From: an uncultured Clostridium sp.
GTDB lineage: Bacteria; Bacillota; Clostridia; Lachnospirales; Lachnospiraceae
Direction: 5' to 3'
Assembly: GCA_902464345.1 (NCBI GenBank)
Contig: CABQJA010000038.1
Location: 1-16,232, forward strand
Length of the DNA stretch: 16,232 nucleotides
In this document: piece after piece, positions 1 through 8,648 of the stretch
Layout of the letters: the number at the start of each line of letters is the position of its first letter
How positions within the stretch are numbered: the stretch's first letter is position 1
Translations under genes and position numbers: made by a program
Notes under the pieces: generated by a model
What the model was told of the DNA's origin: nothing
Seen by the model: the letters and a program-made list of their open reading frames with translations, nothing else
The model's database searches: none

Positions 1-11
1 GGAAAACAACG

Positions 12-710
12 GTGATCACTCACCGGATTCAGTATCTGACGAAGGAGTACGGAAAAGGAGATTCGCAGATTTATGCGGTGGATCATATGGATCTTCGGAT
101 AGATAAGCGTGAGATCGTTGCGATTACAGGTACCTCCGGATCCGGAAAATCGACACTGCTGCACCTTCTGGGAGGTGTCGGTGAACCGACGTCAGGAGAA
201 GTATGGATTGATGGGGAAAATATATACAGTCTGGATGATGAGGGAAGATCGTCTATCCGACGCAGAAAGATCGGATTTGTATTTCAGAGCTATAATCTGG
301 TGCCGATTCTGACGGCAGAAGAGAATATTATCAGTCCGATTCTATTAGATCGTAAGAAGCCGGATCCGGCTTATATTGAAGAATTAATGGAGATGTTAAA
401 TTTAACAAAGTGGAGAGATCATCTGCCGAATCAGTTATCCGGCGGACAACAGCAGCGCGTTGCGATCGGGCGGGCACTGGCGAACCATCCGAGGATCATA
501 CTGGCAGACGAACCGACCGGTAATCTGGATCATGCACAGGCAATGGCGATTATGGAGATTCTGATCCGTTCGGTGAAGAAATACCGGCAGACACTGGTGA
601 TGGTAACACATGATATGAATCTGGCGAAAATGTGTAATCGCATTATTTCGATCCAGGATGGCAGGATTCTATCGGATGAGGCCAATGAGAGTACGTTGGA
701 GCTGGGATAG
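12..710 (+). CDS. ABC transporter ATP-binding protein, MacB/LolD type
   Basis: This is the cytoplasmic ATPase subunit of a MacB/LolD/Bce-type ABC system, which hydrolyses ATP to drive an FtsX-type permease. Visible motifs are Walker A GTSGSGKST (residues 40-48), Q-loop Gln92, signature LSGGQQQR (142-149), Walker B IILADEP (162-168) and H-loop His200. The 232-residue length is normal for the family, and the sequence around the Walker A (AITGTSGSGKSTLLHLLGG) is typical of exporters paired with FtsX permeases. The start is a GTG at 12 with only part of a possible ribosome site (GGA at 1-3) inside the window. The frame stays open to the window edge, so the true start could lie just upstream. The double-FtsX permease follows 95 bases later on the same strand and is the obvious partner. 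The substrate is not readable from sequence: antimicrobial peptide, lipid or protein export are all possible. Confidence 0.93.
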   Translation: MITHRIQYLTKEYGKGDSQIYAVDHMDLRIDKREIVAITGTSGSGKSTLLHLLGGVGEPTSGEVWIDGENIYSLDDEGRSSIRRRKIGFVFQSYNLVPILTAEENIISPILLDRKKPDPAYIEELMEMLNLTKWRDHLPNQLSGGQQQRVAIGRALANHPRIILADEPTGNLDHAQAMAIMEILIRSVKKYRQTLVMVTHDMNLAKMCNRIISIQDGRILSDEANESTLELG

Positions 711-724
711 AGGCGTTACGGGAA

Positions 725-755
725 GCCTGCTTACGTTTGGTGAACGGCAGCGGGC
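725..755 (+). other. Weak two-part hairpin between ATPase and permease genes
   Basis: Arms GCCTGC (725-730) and GCGGGC (750-755) can pair over six positions with one G-U, and an inner CGTT/AACG stem closes a five-base loop. There is no T-run after it, so it is not a convincing intrinsic terminator. It sits in a 95-base gap inside a gene pair that is usually closely spaced, and could be an mRNA processing or stability element or simply chance. Confidence 0.2.
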
Positions 756-805
756 TTGAGTAATGAAGGTGCGATAAAACAGAGGGATGAACAGGGGGAG
801 AAGGA

Positions 806-3430
806 ATGAAACATTTTCGCAGATTCGATGATCTGACTTGGAAATATATGAAGGCATATAAGAAACGGACCATTTTTACGATTCTCGGAGTCATGCTGGC
901 TGTGTTCCTGTTTTTTGGATCCGGAACGATTTATGTATCGCTGCGGCATGCAAAAAATCAGGCGGATATTCAGAGCTATGGGGATGTTGACTGTTATGGT
1001 GAGGATATAACACCGGAAGAATACAGAGCATTGAGGAAGTCAGAGTCCATACGGGACATGGTAGTCGGTTATCCGGAATATGAGCGGTATATGCTGGAAC
1101 AGGTTGATGTATTGAATGCATGGGAACAGGAATGCCGGGTGTTATATCTGAACAGCTATGATAAAGATATCTTAAAGTTCCGGCTTCTGGAAGGTGCTTA
1201 TCCGCAGAATGACCGGGAAATCATTATATATAAGGATACCGCAGAATATATGGATTATAAGGTGGGAGATGAGATTCCAATCTTCCATACAGAGTACTGG
1301 GACGGTACGAAAAAAATCAGTGATGACAGTATTCTGGCATACCGATATCTATGGGCGAAGGAAAAGGAGGATGGAGCGGACTATTCTCTGGATGATGTGA
1401 TCACCCGGAAAACGGCAGCGGTTTCTTATACGGTTGTCGGGATTTATGACAGAAGGGAGACATTTGGAGAAATTCAGAGGGCACCGTATACCTATCCTGT
1501 ATACAGCCGGCTGAATCCGGAAGCCGGATATTCCTATTTGACGGTTTACATAAGACTAAAGAACCATGTGACAATGGAGCAGCTGATGGCTGAGACCGGA
1601 GTTTATTCACTCATGGCAGGGGCCAAAACTGCAACAGAGGGAGATTTTGCACATACAGATCTGGAATATATTCTGTTTGTTATGGCATTTGCGATTCTGT
1701 TCTGGATCGGTGTGATCATTATAAGAAATTCATTTGTAACATCCGTGGCAGAGCGGACAAGGGATTATGGTATCCTGCGTTGTATGGGAACCAGTCAGCA
1801 CCGGCTTCGAATGATTCTGATGAAAGAGGGGCTGTTCGAGGTGATTGTGGGATATGGCCTCGGAATCGGATTGACCGTACTGGCGATCGAGGTCGGACGA
1901 TACTGGCCGCCGATCAAGCGAATGTTATATGACATGGATATATATGATGTGTTTGGTATTAAATTTAATATCTGGATCACATTGGCAACCTTGCTGTTTG
2001 CATCCGGTGCCGTATTCTTCTCTCTGATCGAGCCGGCAAGGCAGATCGGAGCAATGGCTCCGGTCAGTGCGGTTCAGGGACATGCCAATATCCGGAAGGA
2101 GAAATTCCGGAAGCGGGATGGACGGTTTTTCAGAAAGATTTTCGGGGTAGAAGGGGAGTACGCATATAAGAATGTACTCAGAAATAAAGGAAAGTTCATA
2201 GCCGCGGTAGTGGGGATCACAGTCAGTGTGGTAGGAATTATAATCAGCTTCAGCATGGTTGAGATCATGAAGTATGTGCTGGATGCGGATGATCTGAAGG
2301 ATACATACAGCGGAACGGCTTCATTTTTCAGCACGGAAGGTCTTTCGAATGAAAAGATTATGCAGCTGACAGAAGAGCTGGAGACATTGGACAGTATTAC
2401 GGATGCGTACCCGGTATTCGGTATTTTGACAGAGGTATATGGAGCCTCCGGAGCGGAAACGGTATCGAAGGAGACTACGGATTTTAACTTTCTGCACGGA
2501 ATCGAGGAGGAAGAGCTGCAGGCATTGGAACCGTTACTGCTGGAGGGAAGTCTGGATATGGAGGCGCTGCGAAAGGGCGGAGTACTTATTTGTCGGAATA
2601 CCCGCTCACGGATCATTGTAGAAGGAAAGACGGCGGAAATAAAAAGTCTGGATCCTTCTTTGCAGGATGTGCATGCGGGAGATGCGGTGCTGATTCCGCA
2701 GACACCACTGTCTGTCAGTCGAAGGCAGATAGATACGGACTGGCAGCGGGAGGTACAGGAGAAGCTGGCAGAAACCAATTATGCGGTATGTCCGGTTGTT
2801 GGAGTTCTGGATTACTATTCCGGACCGGACGGCTGTAGTACAGAGGTGATAATGCTGCGGGAAGCTTATCAGAAACTATATGGAGAGGGCAATGCAAACG
2901 GAACCGGTCTGCGGGAGATCCGGGTGAAATACAGTCATGCTTATAATAACGTGGAAATCATGGATTTTCTGAGGTCACATCGGGATTGCAAATTAGAGGA
3001 TGACGGAACCCAGCAGACGATTCTTCTGATGGAAGGATATCAGAAGCTGATCATACTTCTGGCGATGGTAATTGCAGGCATAGGAGCGGTGAATATCTTC
3101 AGTACACTAAGCTCCAATATCACGCAGAGAAGACAGGAACTGAATATTCTGAATGCAGTCGGAATGAGCCGGAGACAGATCTGGAAAATGCTTGGATTGG
3201 AGGGCGGTCTTGCGGCCATAATCGGCAGTGTGATAGGGATCATAACCGGACTTGGAATTGGATTTCTGCTGACACTCTTTGCACAGGAGGTAAAAGACGG
3301 GGATTTTTATTTTGGAGTGGAATATCAGGTGCCATGGATGGGAATCGGGATATCCCTGTTGTTAGCCCTTCTGATCACGGGTGTTTCGTTACTGATAGCG
3401 TATAAGGATATGAAGCTGTGGGAGGAATAA
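806..3430 (+). CDS. ABC transporter permease with two FtsX domains
   Basis: This is the membrane subunit of the exporter whose ATPase lies just upstream. The 874 residues show a tandem FtsX layout. The first half has TM1 (about 22-46), a large extracytoplasmic domain (about 47-285) and three TMs (about 287-309, 341-365, 388-408). The second half has a TM at about 463-486, a second extracytoplasmic domain (about 487-745) and three TMs (about 747-770, 797-825, 842-868). Each half carries the typical cytoplasmic FtsX loop: RTRDYGILRCMGTS after the second TM, and RRQELNILNAVGMSRRQI in the second half. The start ATG at 806 has the purine-rich ribosome site AGGGGGAGAAGG, and an in-frame stop at 788 excludes an upstream extension. 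Proteins of this kind move or sense envelope substrates such as peptides or lipids by mechanotransmission. The substrate here is unknown. Confidence 0.92.
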   Translation: MKHFRRFDDLTWKYMKAYKKRTIFTILGVMLAVFLFFGSGTIYVSLRHAKNQADIQSYGDVDCYGEDITPEEYRALRKSESIRDMVVGYPEYERYMLEQVDVLNAWEQECRVLYLNSYDKDILKFRLLEGAYPQNDREIIIYKDTAEYMDYKVGDEIPIFHTEYWDGTKKISDDSILAYRYLWAKEKEDGADYSLDDVITRKTAAVSYTVVGIYDRRETFGEIQRAPYTYPVYSRLNPEAGYSYLTVYIRLKNHVTMEQLMAETGVYSLMAGAKTATEGDFAHTDLEYILFVMAFAILFWIGVIIIRNSFVTSVAERTRDYGILRCMGTSQHRLRMILMKEGLFEVIVGYGLGIGLTVLAIEVGRYWPPIKRMLYDMDIYDVFGIKFNIWITLATLLFASGAVFFSLIEPARQIGAMAPVSAVQGHANIRKEKFRKRDGRFFRKIFGVEGEYAYKNVLRNKGKFIAAVVGITVSVVGIIISFSMVEIMKYVLDADDLKDTYSGTASFFSTEGLSNEKIMQLTEELETLDSITDAYPVFGILTEVYGASGAETVSKETTDFNFLHGIEEEELQALEPLLLEGSLDMEALRKGGVLICRNTRSRIIVEGKTAEIKSLDPSLQDVHAGDAVLIPQTPLSVSRRQIDTDWQREVQEKLAETNYAVCPVVGVLDYYSGPDGCSTEVIMLREAYQKLYGEGNANGTGLREIRVKYSHAYNNVEIMDFLRSHRDCKLEDDGTQQTILLMEGYQKLIILLAMVIAGIGAVNIFSTLSSNITQRRQELNILNAVGMSRRQIWKMLGLEGGLAAIIGSVIGIITGLGIGFLLTLFAQEVKDGDFYFGVEYQVPWMGIGISLLLALLITGVSLLIAYKDMKLWEE

Positions 3431-3442
3431 CCGGAGAATGGT

Positions 3443-3943
3443 TTATTTTTCGTGAATTAAAGCAATACCTTGCTGCTCAAAGAATTTGATCAGCATTTCT
3501 TCCCACATCCGTTCCACAGACTTATCAAGAGTAAAAACAGTCAGGGCGGTACCGGATGAAATAGTAAGCACCTGATGCTCATACCGGAGATTCAGATAGA
3601 GACCGGAGATCTGATCACCGGAGAACGGCAGATTGTACTTTTCAAGGAAGCGTTCTACATTATAGGGAGCCAGCATCAGAACAATCTTCATGGCAAGGGG
3701 TGTCCGGGAGCCCTTGATCATCTGGAAAGCGATCGGACGGCATTCTTCCCAATACTGATAGATGCGGTCTGCGGCCAGATGTTCGTCATCACTGTCGTAG
3801 AAATCCTTGTTGATATGGCCATCGATGATATAGGTAGAGCCGGTCATGATCGTGGCTTCACATAGCAGGAACCGGTCAAACTCTGTTCCGGTCAGGAAAT
3901 GATTCATAAAGGTTTTGATATCCGGTGTTGTTGCCGCCAGCAT
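3443..3943 (-). CDS. DUF5721-like protein of unknown function
   Basis: This is a 166-residue soluble protein with no signal peptide, membrane segment or catalytic motif that I recognise. The N-terminal MLAATTPDIKTFMNHFLTG, the middle segment TYIIDGHINKDFYDSDD and the C-terminal KFFEQQGI resemble the DUF5721 proteins common in Lachnospiraceae. That assignment is from memory and is not certain. The frame is open to 3976, but the ATG at 3943 is preceded by AAAGGAG at seven bases, whereas the upstream ATGs lack a ribosome site, so 3943 is preferred. The gene is convergent with the permease (12 bases between the two genes) and divergent from the MoxR operon. A long inverted repeat lies in the divergent gap. 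No function can be stated. Confidence 0.82.
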   Translation of the reverse strand: MLAATTPDIKTFMNHFLTGTEFDRFLLCEATIMTGSTYIIDGHINKDFYDSDDEHLAADRIYQYWEECRPIAFQMIKGSRTPLAMKIVLMLAPYNVERFLEKYNLPFSGDQISGLYLNLRYEHQVLTISSGTALTVFTLDKSVERMWEEMLIKFFEQQGIALIHEK

Positions 3944-4002
3944 AATGAGACTCCTTTCTTCCATGGTTTCTGCCATGATAATGATTTAATATGATTACAA
4001 TA

Positions 4003-4055
4003 ATCTGTAAACAGGGTAGCATAAATTACAAAAAAATGCTACCCTGTTTATAGGT
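4003..4055. repeat. Long inverted repeat in a divergent intergenic region
   Basis: A perfect 15-base inverted repeat, TAAACAGGGTAGCAT at 4008-4022 and ATGCTACCCTGTTTA at 4036-4050, is separated by 13 A-rich bases. Allowing two G-U pairs extends the arms to 20 bases (4003-4022 with 4036-4055). It lies between the divergent DUF5721-like gene and the moxR-like gene, so it is not at the 3' end of either. Neither side has a T-run next to the stem, which argues against a classical terminator. The possibilities are an operator for a dimeric regulator or a 5' leader hairpin of the MoxR operon mRNA. Confidence 0.7.
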
Positions 4056-4079
4056 GGAAGAAACGAAAGGAGAAGAAGC

Positions 4080-5003
4080 TTGAGTAAGATAGATGAAGTA
4101 TTAATTGAAATCAATCAGGTAGTAAAAGGAAAGGAAGTAGTCGTGCGGAAGGTACTGGCAGCGATGCTGGCAGAGGGACACATTCTGCTGGAGGATATTC
4201 CGGGTGTCGGCAAGACAACGCTGGCTATGACAATTGCGAAATCCATGTCGATGGATTATAAGCGGACACAGTTTACACCGGATGTACTGCCGAGTGATAT
4301 TCTGGGATTTTCCATGTATAATTCCCAGACAAAGGAGTTCGAATATAAGCCGGGTTCCGTGTTCTGTAATCTGTTTCTGGCAGATGAGATCAACCGGACC
4401 TCGCCGAAGACACAGTCCGCACTGCTGGAGGTTATGGAGGAAGGAAATGTGACGGTGGATGGAGTGACCAGGAAGCTTCCGACTCCGTTTACGGTTATTG
4501 CGACAGAGAATCCGTTAGGCTCTGCAGGAACCCAGATGCTTCCGGAATCACAGCTGGATCGTTTTATGGTATGTCTGTCTATGGGATATCCGTCGCATGA
4601 GGATGCGGTTGAGATTCTGAAGGGGAATGCGGCGAAGCCACTTTCCCATGTGAAAGCGGTAATTTCGCAGGAGGAGTTTGCGGATCTGCAGAGACAGGTC
4701 AATGAACTGTATGTGCATGAAATGATTTATGGATATATTACAACCCTGGTAGAGAAAACGCGTGAGAGTCAGTTTATCTCCCTGGGAGCCAGCCCGAGAG
4801 GAAGTATCGCATTGCTGCGGATGGCCAAAGCAACTGCATTTATGAACCACCGGGATTTCGTATCACCGGAGGATGTGGAGGAGATATTCCTGGATACGCT
4901 GGGACATCGAATTAAGCTGAGCACACAGGCAAGAGCTGCGGGGATGGATCAGGCAGCCGTGCTGAAAAAGATATTTGACAGTGTGGAAGCACCGAGAACC
5001 TGA
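4080..5003 (+). CDS. MoxR-family AAA+ ATPase
   Basis: This is a cytoplasmic AAA+ ATPase of the MoxR family. These are thought to act as chaperones that mature or activate the products of neighbouring DUF58, VWA or transglutaminase genes. In 307 residues it shows Walker A DIPGVGKTT (about 39-47), Walker B LFLADE (98-103) with the family-typical INRTSPKTQSALLEVMEE after it, sensor 1 VIATENP (Asn144), the LPESQLDRF segment (154-162) and a sensor 2-like ASPRGSIALLRMAKA near residue 240. The start is TTG at 4080, preceded by AAAGGAG at about eight bases. No in-frame ATG near the N terminus fits the family length. It is the first gene of a MoxR-DUF58-transglutaminase operon, and the inverted repeat at 4003-4055 lies directly upstream. 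Confidence 0.95.
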   Translation: MSKIDEVLIEINQVVKGKEVVVRKVLAAMLAEGHILLEDIPGVGKTTLAMTIAKSMSMDYKRTQFTPDVLPSDILGFSMYNSQTKEFEYKPGSVFCNLFLADEINRTSPKTQSALLEVMEEGNVTVDGVTRKLPTPFTVIATENPLGSAGTQMLPESQLDRFMVCLSMGYPSHEDAVEILKGNAAKPLSHVKAVISQEEFADLQRQVNELYVHEMIYGYITTLVEKTRESQFISLGASPRGSIALLRMAKATAFMNHRDFVSPEDVEEIFLDTLGHRIKLSTQARAAGMDQAAVLKKIFDSVEAPRT

Positions 5004-5032
5004 TTAAAAATGAAAGACGCAGGATAATAGTT

Positions 5033-6103
5033 ATGGTAAAACGGATCATTCGTATAATTGGATATCTGATTTTGTTTCTGGCAAATCTGACCCTGCTCTG
5101 GTTTTTCCACAGCTTTCTGAATCTGGCAATTATGGTGGTTATGGTATTCCTGCCGGTAGTCAGTATCCTTGGTGCCAGATGGGTGGCATCCGGCCTGACG
5201 GCGGAATGGGAAGGCCCTTATGAAAGCATGGAGAAGGGAGAGACGTTCCAGGTGAAGCTGCATTTAAAGAATCCCGCCTGGCTTGGAGTGATGAACTGTA
5301 CAGCATTTATACAGGTGAAGAATGCATTTTACGGAACAGCCAGGACGCATGAGCTGAAGGTGCCGCTTCGTGCAGGAAAGGGGCAGACGGTAACGTATCC
5401 GGTTACCGTATCAAAGTGCGGACGAATCGAGTTTCAGGTACAGAAGATACAGGTGGCAGATTTTCTGGGACTGACAGCATTTTCCGGCCCGGTTTCCGAA
5501 ACATATGCGGTTTCGGTTCTCCCGAAGGCAGCAGAGAGTATGGAGGAAGAGTTAAATGGCTATATGGAAGGCATGACCGAGGTGGAAGAAGGAACACGGA
5601 AGGGCTCTGACTTCTCGGAGGTACAGGATATCCGGGAGTATCAGCCGGGAGATAAAATGCAGAATATTCACTGGAAGCTGTCCATGAAAAAGGATGTACT
5701 CATGGTGAAGGAACGGGTCAGCCTGTCATCCAGACAGCTATTTCTGCTGGTAGAGCTTCACGATAATGAGCTGGGGCAGATGGAGGAGGTACTGGATTGC
5801 ACGGCAGGCATTGCAGATGAGATGCTGAGAAACCAGGTGCCGTTTTCGATGGTCTGGTGGAGTGCAAAAAATCAGGAGTTGGTCTCCTGGAAGGTGGATT
5901 ACAGAGAACAGCTGGAGGAAGGGTTCCGGCGGATTTACTATGAGGAGCTGTATGAGGAGCAGACACTCGGAAGAGAAATGTATCAGCGAATCTATGGAGA
6001 GGAAGCACAGTTTCTGTGGGTCGGCAACCGGAGCTACGGCAACGGCGAGGCTCTGACGGAATATGGAGAAAATACAGGAGTATATTATGGGACTATTTCG
6101 TAA
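5033..6103 (+). CDS. DUF58 domain-containing membrane protein
   Basis: This is a 356-residue membrane-anchored protein of the DUF58 family, almost always encoded next to moxR. Two hydrophobic segments open the protein (about 6-26 and 30-48), followed by a beta-rich region. The diagnostic DUF58 block lies at about 187-228, with the core SDFSEVQDIREYQPGD and then IHWKLSMKKDVLMVKE. The region after it resembles a VWA-like fold, which is typical of the family, but I see no intact MIDAS motif. The ATG at 5033 has only a weak AGGA ribosome site, so expression may depend partly on coupling to moxR, which ends 29 bases before. Its 3' end overlaps the transglutaminase gene by 17 bases. The biochemical role is unknown, and the context suggests an envelope process assisted by MoxR. 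Confidence 0.93.
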   Translation: MVKRIIRIIGYLILFLANLTLLWFFHSFLNLAIMVVMVFLPVVSILGARWVASGLTAEWEGPYESMEKGETFQVKLHLKNPAWLGVMNCTAFIQVKNAFYGTARTHELKVPLRAGKGQTVTYPVTVSKCGRIEFQVQKIQVADFLGLTAFSGPVSETYAVSVLPKAAESMEEELNGYMEGMTEVEEGTRKGSDFSEVQDIREYQPGDKMQNIHWKLSMKKDVLMVKERVSLSSRQLFLLVELHDNELGQMEEVLDCTAGIADEMLRNQVPFSMVWWSAKNQELVSWKVDYREQLEEGFRRIYYEELYEEQTLGREMYQRIYGEEAQFLWVGNRSYGNGEALTEYGENTGVYYGTIS

Positions 6104-8648
6104 GAAAAAAAAGAATACGGAAATAACCATATCGGATGGCGTGGTTTTAAAGCAGCCGCTTCAGATGGAAGCCAGCAGCTGGCTGAAGAACTGTATGGTG
6201 AAAAGTCTGCTGGTATTCAGTGTGGTATTCGGCAGTCTCGGATGCTTCTTAAGCAGCTTTGATCTGCAGTATAATGTGCTGTTTGCGGCACTGATCCTGG
6301 CGGGCGCGGCCTTCTTTTTCACCACGATCTATTATCGCGGCTGGATCATGGATGTTGCATATATTGCATTCTTTATCCTGTTTCTGTTTCTGGTGCGGGG
6401 ATTTCAGACGTATATTAACAGCGGATATTATCTGATCATAAACCGGATACTGAAAACGGTCGAGGATTATTTTGATCTGCCCGGTATGCAGTATTATGAG
6501 ATCGCAGATGTGAATGAGGCAATGGCCGTGTCGATTGTTGTAATCTTTATCGGTACGGTAATGATGATCGTAGCGAATGTGATCGTATCCCGGACGATGA
6601 ATGTGTGGCTGCTGCTTCTGCTGACCGGCGGACTCTGGCTGGTACCGCTGTATTTCCGGGTGGAAGCGGATGCCGTATATATGATACTGGTTATCGTCGG
6701 CTATGTATCGGTATGGGCGATCCGGAGCAGTGGTGCCTATGGAATGGACCGCAAGCACCGGGATTATAAATGGAAGGATCGAAAAGGAAAAAAGCTGCGG
6801 ATCTGGTATATGCAGGATGCCAAGACCATGCTGCAGGGGATTGCGGCCTGCCTGGTGGTGGTCCTGCTTTTATATGGAATTACGGCGGCTGTAGGTAATA
6901 AATCTACCTTCCAGACCCGTTACAGGCAGAATCCGTATAAAGAAGAATCGGAAACGATGCTGCAGGAGATGTCCAGCCGGGGATTCTCATTCTTTAACCG
7001 CTATGCGGCAACCGGTGGTATCAGTGGCGGACAGCTGGGCGGTGTCAGTTCGGTCATGCCGGATTATCAGACCGATCTGGTCGTGACATTTACGCCATAT
7101 AGTTATGATCCGGTATATTTGAAAGCGTTTACCGGTACGGATTATATCTCGGAAGATTCCAAATGGGATACGATTGCTTCCGCACGTTTACTTTCCTCAC
7201 AGCTGGAGCCGTCAGCAGAGGAAATCAGAGGATATATGAGCCATAGCTTTGGCAGTGAAACGGAGCAGTTCGGGACAGATCTGGAGGCAGAGCAGCTACA
7301 GGCGGCATATGCGGATGGATCTCTTGGCGGAAGAGGATACATGAAGATCCGGAATCAGGGAGCGGCCATGACAGGCATGTATCCCTATGCATATGCGCCG
7401 TATTATGTACCGGAGCAGGATTCCGACACAACCGGGATCGCAGGTGAGGTATCCGGGAGTACAGGGGATATCCGATGGGGCAATGAGGATCTGTTGTATG
7501 AGAATGGGGATATTCTGACCGGGACACTGCCACTGAATAATACGGCATTATATGAGTATTATCCGTTACTGGATACAGATGTGTGGGATGAGACACGTCT
7601 GGACGGAATGGATGAAACGACAAAAGAAAATCTGCAGAATCTGCATACACAGGCAGAGGAGATGTATCTGGAGGTTCCGGATGCCTGTTATGATGCGGTG
7701 AAGACCGCCAGTCGGGAGGCCGGGATTACGGATACGGACAGTCCGGAGATAATTGTTCAGAAGGTAAAGGACTATTTCACAAATGAATTTCAATACACGA
7801 CTAGACCGGGTATGACGCCGCGTAATCAGGATTTTATCACCTGGTTTTTACAGCAAAAGAAGGGTTATTGTGCACATTTTGCATCTGCGGCAACGATGAT
7901 ATATCGGTATAATGGGATTCCTGCCCGTTATATAGAGGGCTATGTGATCACCTATGATGATATCATAAACGGTGAATTAAATGAGGAGTACCGGTATGAG
8001 GATTTTTATCAGGGAGAATCTTTACTGGGAAAGACCGGTGTGGTTGATGTAGAAGTGACAGATGCCAGAGCGCATGCGTGGGTAGAGGTATTTTCCGACT
8101 CCTTTGGCTGGGTAGAGGAAGAGGTTACTACAGCGGCTGTAGAGCCGGAGGAAGCACAGGACAGCTTCTGGGATGTGTTCGGCGGAGACGGTACCGGGAA
8201 TGATGCCAATGGTGGTAATGGATTTGGCATTGATACCATGGACTGGAATCTGGATGATATCCGGGGGATCTGGATCGCATTACTGGCAGTGCTGGCAGCC
8301 CTTGGATTATATTCCGCAGGCAGAAAGGGCTATGTAGCATGGAAGCGGTATCAGACCTGGCATACACCGGATCTGAATGAAAATATAGTGGCATATTATG
8401 CGGTGATCAGTGGTAAAATGAGGAAGAAGGATCCGGCATATGCTGAGTGTCCGACCTACCGCAGGCAGTTGGCCTATATGGCAGAGCATATGCAGGACTG
8501 GAAATGGGATGCTGATATGCTGGCAGATATGCTGGAACGAGCGAATTACAGCCGGGAAGGGTTATCGGATTTTGATGCAAAGCGGGTAATGCTGGAGCTG
8601 GAAGATATAGAAAAGAAGGTGCAGAAATGGAAGTATTCAAGAAAATAA
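6087..8648 (+). CDS. Polytopic membrane transglutaminase-like protein (TgpA-like architecture)
   Basis: This is an 853-residue protein with an N-terminal polytopic membrane region (TM candidates at about 38-56, 61-82, 87-104, 145-167, 172-189, 196-212 and 249-268). A large external part follows, then a transglutaminase-like core and a last TM at about 726-746 with a cytoplasmic tail. The catalytic Cys is Cys595 in KKGYCAHFASAATMIYRYNGIPAR and the His is His663 in DARAHAWVEVF. The usual third residue, an Asp, falls where the sequence reads GWVEEEVT, so a Glu probably takes its place. This layout matches transglutaminases of MoxR-DUF58 operons, and their physiological substrate is mostly unknown. 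The frame opens at 6063, but ATG 6087 has AGGAG at six bases and is preferred. It overlaps the DUF58 gene by 17 bases and the next gene by 22. Confidence 0.92.
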   Translation: MGLFRKKKKNTEITISDGVVLKQPLQMEASSWLKNCMVKSLLVFSVVFGSLGCFLSSFDLQYNVLFAALILAGAAFFFTTIYYRGWIMDVAYIAFFILFLFLVRGFQTYINSGYYLIINRILKTVEDYFDLPGMQYYEIADVNEAMAVSIVVIFIGTVMMIVANVIVSRTMNVWLLLLLTGGLWLVPLYFRVEADAVYMILVIVGYVSVWAIRSSGAYGMDRKHRDYKWKDRKGKKLRIWYMQDAKTMLQGIAACLVVVLLLYGITAAVGNKSTFQTRYRQNPYKEESETMLQEMSSRGFSFFNRYAATGGISGGQLGGVSSVMPDYQTDLVVTFTPYSYDPVYLKAFTGTDYISEDSKWDTIASARLLSSQLEPSAEEIRGYMSHSFGSETEQFGTDLEAEQLQAAYADGSLGGRGYMKIRNQGAAMTGMYPYAYAPYYVPEQDSDTTGIAGEVSGSTGDIRWGNEDLLYENGDILTGTLPLNNTALYEYYPLLDTDVWDETRLDGMDETTKENLQNLHTQAEEMYLEVPDACYDAVKTASREAGITDTDSPEIIVQKVKDYFTNEFQYTTRPGMTPRNQDFITWFLQQKKGYCAHFASAATMIYRYNGIPARYIEGYVITYDDIINGELNEEYRYEDFYQGESLLGKTGVVDVEVTDARAHAWVEVFSDSFGWVEEEVTTAAVEPEEAQDSFWDVFGGDGTGNDANGGNGFGIDTMDWNLDDIRGIWIALLAVLAALGLYSAGRKGYVAWKRYQTWHTPDLNENIVAYYAVISGKMRKKDPAYAECPTYRRQLAYMAEHMQDWKWDADMLADMLERANYSREGLSDFDAKRVMLELEDIEKKVQKWKYSRK

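Noticed and set aside
2074..2778. A 234-residue open frame antisense to the FtsX permease gene
   Set aside because: It is Ser-rich and low in complexity, matches no family, and lies fully inside a well-supported gene. It is a shadow of the permease codon pattern.
3575..3865. A 96-residue plus-strand open frame across the DUF5721-like gene
   Set aside because: It has no good ribosome site and is antisense to a gene with a clear start and ribosome site.
3944..3976. Eleven-residue N-terminal extension of the DUF5721-like protein
   Set aside because: The segment contains the ribosome site of the ATG at 3943, and the upstream ATGs have none.
4003..4055. CIRCE-type heat-shock operator or classical terminator
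   Set aside because: The arms do not resemble the TTAGCACTC/GAGTGCTAA pattern of CIRCE, and no T-run follows the stem on either strand.
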